From contig USEE01000026.1 of the NCBI GenBank assembly GCA_900553645.1, positions 1 to 10,682 of the forward strand: DNA of 10,682 bases. The letters are read 5' to 3'. Origin of the DNA: an uncultured Eubacteriales bacterium. GTDB lineage: Bacteria > Bacillota_A > Clostridia > Christensenellales > Aristaeellaceae. A program made the translations under genes and the position numbers. The notes below the pieces were generated by a model. It saw only the letters and a list, made by a program, of their open reading frames with translations, searched no databases and was not told the origin of the DNA. Shown piece by piece: positions 7,601 to 10,682 of the stretch. How positions within the stretch are numbered: the first letter of the stretch is position 1; every line of letters starts with the position of its first letter.

Positions 7601-7774
7601 GAAATAACCCTGGTCAACACGCGCCGCAACGTGTTTGGCCCGATGCACATATTGCCGCCCGAATGCCGTACCTGTAGCCCGGGCAGCTTTATAACCAAGG
7701 GCGAAAAGTGGAGCGACGAATATACCTTCATCGAAGCGAGGCTGGGCGACGTCAAGTTCATAAGCGGAGACTAA
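4646..7774 (+). CDS. Large glycoside hydrolase, GH106-like (alpha-L-rhamnosidase-type family)
   Basis: This 1042-residue enzyme resembles the Glyco_hydro_106 family by its N-terminal region. KPFWSWNGELDEKELIRQV (about 20-38) is followed by MGFGGFFMHSRSGL (about 44-57), WLYDEDRWPSGSAGG (about 85-99) and SGIFTDEP (about 226-233). Candidate catalytic carboxylates are E232 in FTDEP and E385 in MLSELYG; H325 in GHVLHEN and the YTMEG loop near 421 are probably in the active site. The barrel (about 20-450) is followed by a middle domain (about 450-650) and beta-sandwich sugar-binding domains to the C-terminus. The length fits the family. The ATG at 4646 is chosen because GAGAGGA lies 8 bases upstream; an in-frame start at 4610 overlaps the previous stop codon and lacks a site. 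No signal peptide is visible, so it should be cytoplasmic. Characterised GH106 enzymes cleave alpha-L-rhamnosides, but many relatives are uncharacterised, so the substrate here is open. Confidence 0.8.
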   Translation: MNKKEMLGIFQNPGSAYRGKPFWSWNGELDEKELIRQVGVMREMGFGGFFMHSRSGLITEYLGDECFRLINAVADEGARQGMEVWLYDEDRWPSGSAGGKATEDVRYRMKSVYVYERAAAPYISGETELPECDYMFAARLGADVYTMSDYIQFKPGEAAADVFARLTGEGEDKLLEMRIQPDEPSSNYNGNTYLDTMNVEAVDKFIELTHEQYLKRCGKRLGSVISGIFTDEPHRGQALDTTVTLPDGTRKCGIFYTNDIFDEFERRYGYDVQPLLPQIFYRLHGEPISRVRLDYFDLGCNLFNERFIKRINDWCERHGIILTGHVLHENSLSNQAMPNGSLMRSYEHMDWPGIDFLGEDERCYWIARQCQSVCRQQGKKWMLSELYGCTGWRADMRMYKVIGDWQALLGVNVRCPHLSWYTMEGQSKRDYPASISYQSPYWRDFNAVESYFARFGLMMGEGDAICDTLVINPIESAWGLARIGWSKWIFAKSEDELALEKRYADVFNELMGARLDFDYADEQTLMRDARIERDGDEVFLRIGAARYRQVLMSGLLTVRASTIKVLKDFIMAGGYVALAGALPEYVGGERSDACRELIDAGAAVLPETGFAAVLSERDHCPITCGAGDQIFMQVRRAGDDYIVALLNNDRDYESGAFRVNVPDGYFAQDWDMLTGKRYALAVDKSADGKAYVNCALEAAGTQLIVLTREDEQLEKRPAPVIAVKECNLPEAEYKFKLDEPNVCLMDMAAWSWDGGEEQPVQEVLRVDDAVRDLLGIERRGGEMLQPWFAKNAYSKPYGTLRLKYRFNCEVLPKGQVYLAGERPQEQRYSINGVTLTAPDITDWWADNAFIKMPVPEGAIRLGENVVEIETEFKRTTNIEALYLLGDFGVSMGADCVNSVTEMPAAITMEGLQRGVLPFYTGRITYEVTPEIYGECVDKDASRVMISIPHATGALVDVNCGETTQRIMWEPYTADVTDAVRAGRTIEITLVNTRRNVFGPMHILPPECRTCSPGSFITKGEKWSDEYTFIEARLGDVKFISGD

Positions 7775-7856
7775 GCAAAACGGCGCGGCGGCGCGGGAGA
7801 GGGCCTTCTCAAATGCAGGGCAGTCAGCCATGTGCCGCCGCATGGCTATACCTTAA

Positions 7857-8084
7857 ACACCCCCAAAGACTGCACGCGGCCAATGCGCGCACATATACGG
7901 CGAGATGCTGGACAGCCGCACCGAGCGCGTGGGTCTGCGCACGGTAAGGCAGGAGCGCGACTTTACGCCCGGCAGACAGGTGTTCCGCATATACGTCTAC
8001 ATAACCGGCTTCCCGGCGTACGACGCGGATACCATGCTGCATTGGGCGGCTGTGATAGACCAATTGCCCGAAGGAGAAGTCTGA
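7857..8084 (+). pseudogene. Probable degraded gene remnant, possibly from a GH2-like protein
   Basis: The 311 bases between the GH106-like gene and the ROK gene hold no intact gene of normal size. Reading codons from 7857, the frame stays open to TGA at 8082-8084, one base before the ROK start. From ATG 7905 it would give 59 residues: MLDSRTERVGLRTVRQERDF, later RQVFRIYV, and ending AAVIDQLPEGEV. Codon choice matches the neighbours. The block YGEMLDSRTERVGLRTV resembles the end of the immunoglobulin-like domain of family 2 glycosidases, but the residues after RIYV do not continue that pattern. An SD-like GGGAGAGGG (7795-7803) precedes an ATG at 7813 in another frame (44 codons, ending 7945-7947), as if an original start had been uncoupled from this 3' end by deletion and frameshift. 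I infer a decayed glycosidase gene. A genuine small protein of 59 residues is the alternative. Confidence 0.4.
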
Positions 8085-8085
8085 T

Positions 8086-8997
8086 ATGAGCGAAGCAACG
8101 GTATGGGGACTTGATATAGGCGGTACGAAGTGCGCGCTGGTCATCGGCGACCGCACAGGCAAAGTGCTTGCGCGCTGGCAGGTAGCCACAGCCGACTATG
8201 GCGCGGACTGGCAAAGGCTGATAAACGACCTGCTCAAAAACGCCGAGGGCATATATACCCGCCCCCTGGCGGCGGGCGTTAGCTGCGGCGGGCCGCTGTC
8301 CAGCGCGCGAGGCGTGATAATGAGTCCGCCCAACCTGCCCGGCTGGGACGACGTGCATATAGTCGAGTGGCTTCAAAACCGCATTAACGTGCCCGCGTTT
8401 TTGCAAAACGACGCGAACGCCTGCGCGCTGGCCGAGTGGCAGTTCGGCGCGGGACGCGGCTGCAAGAGCATGGTATTTTTAACCTTCGGCACGGGCATGG
8501 GCGCGGGGCTGATACTGGACGGCCGACTGTACGCGGGCACAAACGACATGGCGGGCGAGGCCGGGCATATGCGGCTTGCGCCCGACGGCCCGGAGGGCTA
8601 TGGCAAGCGCGGCTCGTTCGAGGGTTTCTGCTCAGGCGGCGGCATACGACAATTGGCTCAGATGGAGCTGGGCAAAGACCTTAGCTGCAAGCAGCTGTGC
8701 GAGCTGGCCGACGCGGGCGACGCGGACGCGCGGCGCGTGCTGGAAAAGAGCGCCGATTATCTGGGACGCGCGCTGGCGGTGCTTATCGACATACTCAACC
8801 CCGAGCGCATAGTTATCGGCAGCATATACGCGCGCGCGGAGCGGCACTTTAAGGACGGCGCGCTCAGCGCGATCAGGCGGGAAGCGCTGTCGCTTTCCAG
8901 CGGCGCGTGCGAGATAGTTCCGGCGGGACTGGGCGATTCGATAGGCGATATTGCCGCGCTCAGCATAGCGTGGAACGGCTTAAACGGCGCACGCTGA
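8086..8997 (+). CDS. ROK-family sugar kinase/regulator lacking the cysteine zinc motif
   Basis: This 303-residue ROK protein has the ASKHA fold. The phosphate loop is DIGGTK (10-15), the catalytic aspartate is D109 in QNDANACA, the second phosphate motif is TFGTGMGAG (133-141), and EAGH (158-161) carries the sugar-binding glutamate and histidine. There is no N-terminal helix-turn-helix, so an enzyme is more likely than a ROK repressor. The usual zinc motif CxCGxxGCxE is replaced by EGYGKRGSFE (170-179), with no cysteines, then GFCSGGGI. The ATG at 8086 is preceded by AAGGAGAA (8071-8078) at 7 bases and sits just after the TGA at 8082-8084, which suggests coupling to the remnant upstream. In a sialidase operon an N-acetylmannosamine kinase (NanK) role is attractive, but a glucokinase or other hexose kinase fits equally well. 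It is probably cytoplasmic and part of the operon from 3494. Confidence 0.88.
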   Translation: MSEATVWGLDIGGTKCALVIGDRTGKVLARWQVATADYGADWQRLINDLLKNAEGIYTRPLAAGVSCGGPLSSARGVIMSPPNLPGWDDVHIVEWLQNRINVPAFLQNDANACALAEWQFGAGRGCKSMVFLTFGTGMGAGLILDGRLYAGTNDMAGEAGHMRLAPDGPEGYGKRGSFEGFCSGGGIRQLAQMELGKDLSCKQLCELADAGDADARRVLEKSADYLGRALAVLIDILNPERIVIGSIYARAERHFKDGALSAIRREALSLSSGACEIVPAGLGDSIGDIAALSIAWNGLNGAR

Positions 8998-9038
8998 CGC
9001 GGCGCAGTAAAAAACGGCAATGCGCGGAATAATATTTC

Positions 9039-9067
9039 TTGCGCAGGCGTGGTCGATAGTATATACT
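9039..9067 (+). promoter_or_regulatory. Sigma-A promoter of the tetR-type gene
   Basis: TTGCGC (9039-9044) and TATACT (9062-9067) are 17 bases apart. The start site would fall near 9074, inside the palindrome described separately. The gene therefore has its own promoter, 41 bases after the ROK stop codon. No strong terminator for the upstream operon is visible; only a weak TGCGC/GCGCA dyad (9021-9045) lies there. Confidence 0.65.
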
Positions 9068-9085
9068 TATGGCATAAGAGTATAC
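9059..9085 (+). promoter_or_regulatory. 27-bp palindromic operator overlapping the tetR promoter
   Basis: GTATA (9059-9063), CTTATG (9066-9071), a central G (9072), CATAAG (9073-9078) and TATAC (9081-9085) form a palindrome in which 11 of 13 positions per arm pair. It covers the -10 box and the predicted start site, just ahead of a TetR gene, as expected for autorepression. The half-site AGTATACG (9079-9086) recurs at 9113-9120 inside the coding start. Confidence 0.75.
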
Positions 9086-9102
9086 GGATGACGAGGTGTA
9101 TT

Positions 9103-9669
9103 ATGGCACAGCAGTATACGCGCAAGGTAATACGCGAGACTTTTCTGCAAATGCTGGGCGAAATGCCGCTGGATAAGATCACAGTCAAGGATATAGTACT
9201 GCGCTGCAATATCAACCGCAATACGTTCTATTACCATTATGCCGATATATATGCGGTGCTTACCGAAGTGCTGGAGATGGATCTTCAGCGCGTCATTGAC
9301 GAGTATAACGACACCATGTCATGGGAGGAAAGCTGCTTAAGCGCGGCGCGAATGGCGCTTGGCAATAAGCGCGCGGTATACCACATATATAATTCCATAC
9401 GCCGCGAGGATCTGGAGCGATATATGTACGGCGTGGCGGGCAGCGTAATGACGCGCTACGTTGAGCATGTGAGCGCGGGCATACCCGCAGGCGAGGGCGA
9501 CAAGCACATAATCGCGCGGTTCTATCAGAGCGCGATGACCGAAATGGTGATACAGTGGATAATAGGCGGCATGAAGGAAGACCCGGAGGCCGCCATACGC
9601 CGCATAGGCCAGCTGTTCGACGGCAACATAGTCATGTCGCTAAAGCGCAGCGCCGGTATGATGGAGTAA
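9103..9669 (+). CDS. TetR-family transcriptional regulator (DhaS-like)
   Basis: This 188-residue regulator has an N-terminal helix-turn-helix: TRKVIRETFLQMLGEMPLDK leads into ITVKDIVLRCNINRNTFYYHY (about residues 6-46), the TetR recognition pattern ending in TFYYHY. The rest is an all-helical ligand and dimer domain of the short type seen in DhaS-like TetR proteins. The ATG at 9103 is chosen because GAGGTG (9093-9098) precedes it; an upstream in-frame GTG at 9049 would place the promoter -10 box and the palindrome inside the gene. It probably represses itself through that palindrome. The convergent oleate hydratase unit is a possible further target, as is the sugar operon upstream. The ligand is unknown. 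Confidence 0.9.
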   Translation: MAQQYTRKVIRETFLQMLGEMPLDKITVKDIVLRCNINRNTFYYHYADIYAVLTEVLEMDLQRVIDEYNDTMSWEESCLSAARMALGNKRAVYHIYNSIRREDLERYMYGVAGSVMTRYVEHVSAGIPAGEGDKHIIARFYQSAMTEMVIQWIIGGMKEDPEAAIRRIGQLFDGNIVMSLKRSAGMME

Positions 9670-9730
9670 ATGACAAAAAACAGCAAAAATGCGCGGAAGC
9701 ATAGTCGCTTCCGCGCATTTTTATGTCATT
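9669..9730. terminator. Bidirectional terminator between convergent genes, with nested inverted repeats
   Basis: A perfect 16-bp stem, AAAAATGCGCGGAAGC (9685-9700) with its complement at 9707-9722, has a 6-base loop and A and T runs at its two ends, so it can terminate from both sides. A second, outer pair, AATGACA (9669-9675) and TGTCATT (9724-9730), brackets it. The outer arms touch the TAA of the tetR gene and contain the stop codon of the minus-strand gene. Confidence 0.93.
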
Positions 9731-10292
9731 CCGGATAGGAGCCGCCGGGCTTGACCGCGCAGCCCAACATGTAGAGCGAGTGCGCGCCGTACAGCGCCGT
9801 CTCCACGCCCACCATGCGCGTGAGCGCGTCGCCCTCCAGTCCGCCAAATCCCAGTACGACGCCGCCCGCCGCCGCCAGCAGCGCGGTCAGCAGCAGCGCG
9901 GGCCATGAATGCAGCCCGAACGAACGCGCCTCACGCGCCGTGCGTATCTTAAGCATACAGTCGGCCGCCGCCAGCGCGCCCAGCGCCGCGCATGAATAAC
10001 CGTTTTCGCCGCGTATTATCATCAGCGCGCCCGCCGCAATCGCCAGCGTGCCCATTGCAAAGTCGTACTGATACGCCAGACAGTACATGTCGCCCGCAAA
10101 ATAGCCGCATATCTTTATTATGCCCGCCGCCAACGTGATTGCACCGGCGATCACCAGCGCCGAGTTAAGGCTCAGCGGTTTAAAGACCGCCAAGCCTATA
10201 CCCAGTACAGTTGCGACCGCAGATGCAGCAATGCCTATGTATTTTATGCTGCACTGCTGCCACCTTGCGCCGCGAAAACCAGGCGTGCGCAT
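9726..10292 (-). CDS. DUF308/HdeD-like multi-pass membrane protein
   Basis: This hydrophobic protein of about 188 residues has six likely membrane helices, including IGIAASAVATVLGIGLAVF, ALVIAGAITLAAGIIKICGY, MGTLAIAAGALMII and LLLTALLAAAGGVVLGF. The alternating glycine- and alanine-rich helix pairs resemble the DUF308/HdeD family, whose biochemical role is mostly unknown (HdeD is linked to acid resistance in Escherichia coli). The start at 10292 overlaps the oleate hydratase stop as TGATG, which indicates translational coupling, with GGGG about 7 bases upstream. An in-frame ATG at 10307 would add five residues but lacks a ribosome binding site. It ends in the shared terminator. A membrane or lipid stress role alongside the hydratase is only a guess. 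Confidence 0.7.
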   Translation of the reverse strand: MRTPGFRGARWQQCSIKYIGIAASAVATVLGIGLAVFKPLSLNSALVIAGAITLAAGIIKICGYFAGDMYCLAYQYDFAMGTLAIAAGALMIIRGENGYSCAALGALAAADCMLKIRTAREARSFGLHSWPALLLTALLAAAGGVVLGFGGLEGDALTRMVGVETALYGAHSLYMLGCAVKPGGSYPE

Positions 10293-10682
10293 CAGATCGC
10301 CCCGCATTCGCGCAGGAGTTTTTCAATGTCGGTGCCCTGTACCTTTTTAAGCACCTCGCGCAGCGCAATGCGCTCTATGAACGGCAGCTCTATGTCGGTC
10401 AGCTTCTTGCCGTCGGTCAGCTTGGGCACAGAGCTTATGAGGTCGCGCACGTCGTATACGCTGCCCCAAACCTCGGGCACGGCGCGGTCGATGTTAAGCA
10501 GCGTGTACACGGCCTCCATGCCGGTGCGTATGGAGTATTCGGTAGTGAATATGGTGTCGCGCTTGGTCTCGGCGAACTGGCCTATGAAGGCGAAGTTTAC
10601 GCTGCCCTGCGGTACAACGTCCGGACGATCGCCCGCCTCGCGCGGCATGAAGAACGCGGTAATGTAGGGCATCATGCAGGGC
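10292..10682 (-). CDS. ohyA: Oleate hydratase (fatty acid double-bond hydratase), C-terminal part
   Basis: About 129 C-terminal residues of a protein usually near 590 residues are present; the frame runs off the window edge, so the start is not seen. Oleate hydratases (formerly myosin-cross-reactive antigen) bind FAD and add water to the cis-9 bond of oleate, giving 10-hydroxystearate, often as detoxification of unsaturated fatty acids. Diagnostic blocks are [20 protein letters not shown], then [13 protein letters not shown] and [18 protein letters not shown], all matching the family's conserved C-terminal region with its FMPR, FIGQF and EYS-R elements. The frame ends at a TGA at 10292-10294 that overlaps the next start codon. 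The FAD-binding N-terminal domain lies outside the window. Gene symbol by family resemblance only. Confidence 0.9.
   Translation of the reverse strand, partial: PCMMPYITAFFMPREAGDRPDVVPQGSVNFAFIGQFAETKRDTIFTTEYSIRTGMEAVYTLLNIDRAVPEVWGSVYDVRDLISSVPKLTDGKKLTDIELPFIERIALREVLKKVQGTDIEKLLRECGAI

Noticed and set aside
5960..7843. A 627-codon open frame on the minus strand.
   Set aside because: It is antisense to the GH106-like gene, with no recognisable domain and a composition skewed to A, H, R and Y, so it is a by-product of codon bias.
9049..9102. An upstream GTG start for the TetR gene, adding 18 residues.
   Set aside because: This would put the -10 box and operator within the gene. The added residues are not TetR-like, and the ATG at 9103 has its own ribosome binding site.
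9723..10350. Plus-strand frames of 61-76 codons opposite the membrane protein gene.
   Set aside because: They are antisense to a gene with clear membrane helices and have no supporting motif or ribosome binding site.

Overview
The window is GC-rich DNA that still uses many ATA isoleucine codons. It is densely packed with short intergenic gaps, consensus sigma-A promoters and strong intrinsic terminators. The protein families fit an uncultured, gut-type member of the Bacillota (Clostridia/Christensenellales-like): a TrpXYZ-type ABC importer, a GH33-like sialidase, a GH106-like glycosidase, a cysteine-free ROK kinase, a DhaS-type TetR regulator and an oleate hydratase. The taxon is an inference from family content and base composition, not from a marker gene. 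No rRNA, tRNA, CRISPR array, insertion sequence or integrase was seen.

Region 1 (1-2340, + strand) is the end of an ABC import operon: a substrate-binding protein gene (5' end outside the window), a permease and an ATPase, closed by a probable terminator. The substrate-binding gene is broken here. About 130 bases encoding the middle of the ligand-binding domain appear to be missing, and the two halves lie in different frames.

Region 2 (2341-3492, + strand) is a LysR-type regulator. It has its own consensus promoter, whose -35 hexamer lies inside a large inverted repeat, and a strong 13-bp-stem terminator.

Region 3 (3494-8997, + strand) is a carbohydrate operon driven by a consensus promoter that starts right after the lysR terminator. 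It encodes a sialidase-type enzyme without a signal peptide, a 1042-residue GH106-like glycosidase also without a signal peptide, a 311-base stretch holding what looks like a degraded gene, and a ROK-family sugar kinase or regulator. The simplest reading is cytoplasmic breakdown and phosphorylation of imported glycans. No transporter, NanA or NanE is visible in the window, so sialic acid use is not proven.

Region 4 (9039-9730, + strand) is a TetR-family regulator. Its promoter is overlaid by a 27-bp near-perfect palindrome, a likely autoregulatory operator. A perfect 16-bp-stem terminator follows and is shared with the convergent genes.

Region 5 (9726-10682, - strand) is a two-gene transcription unit: the C-terminal part of an oleate hydratase (start outside the window), then a DUF308/HdeD-like membrane protein whose start codon overlaps the hydratase stop codon.
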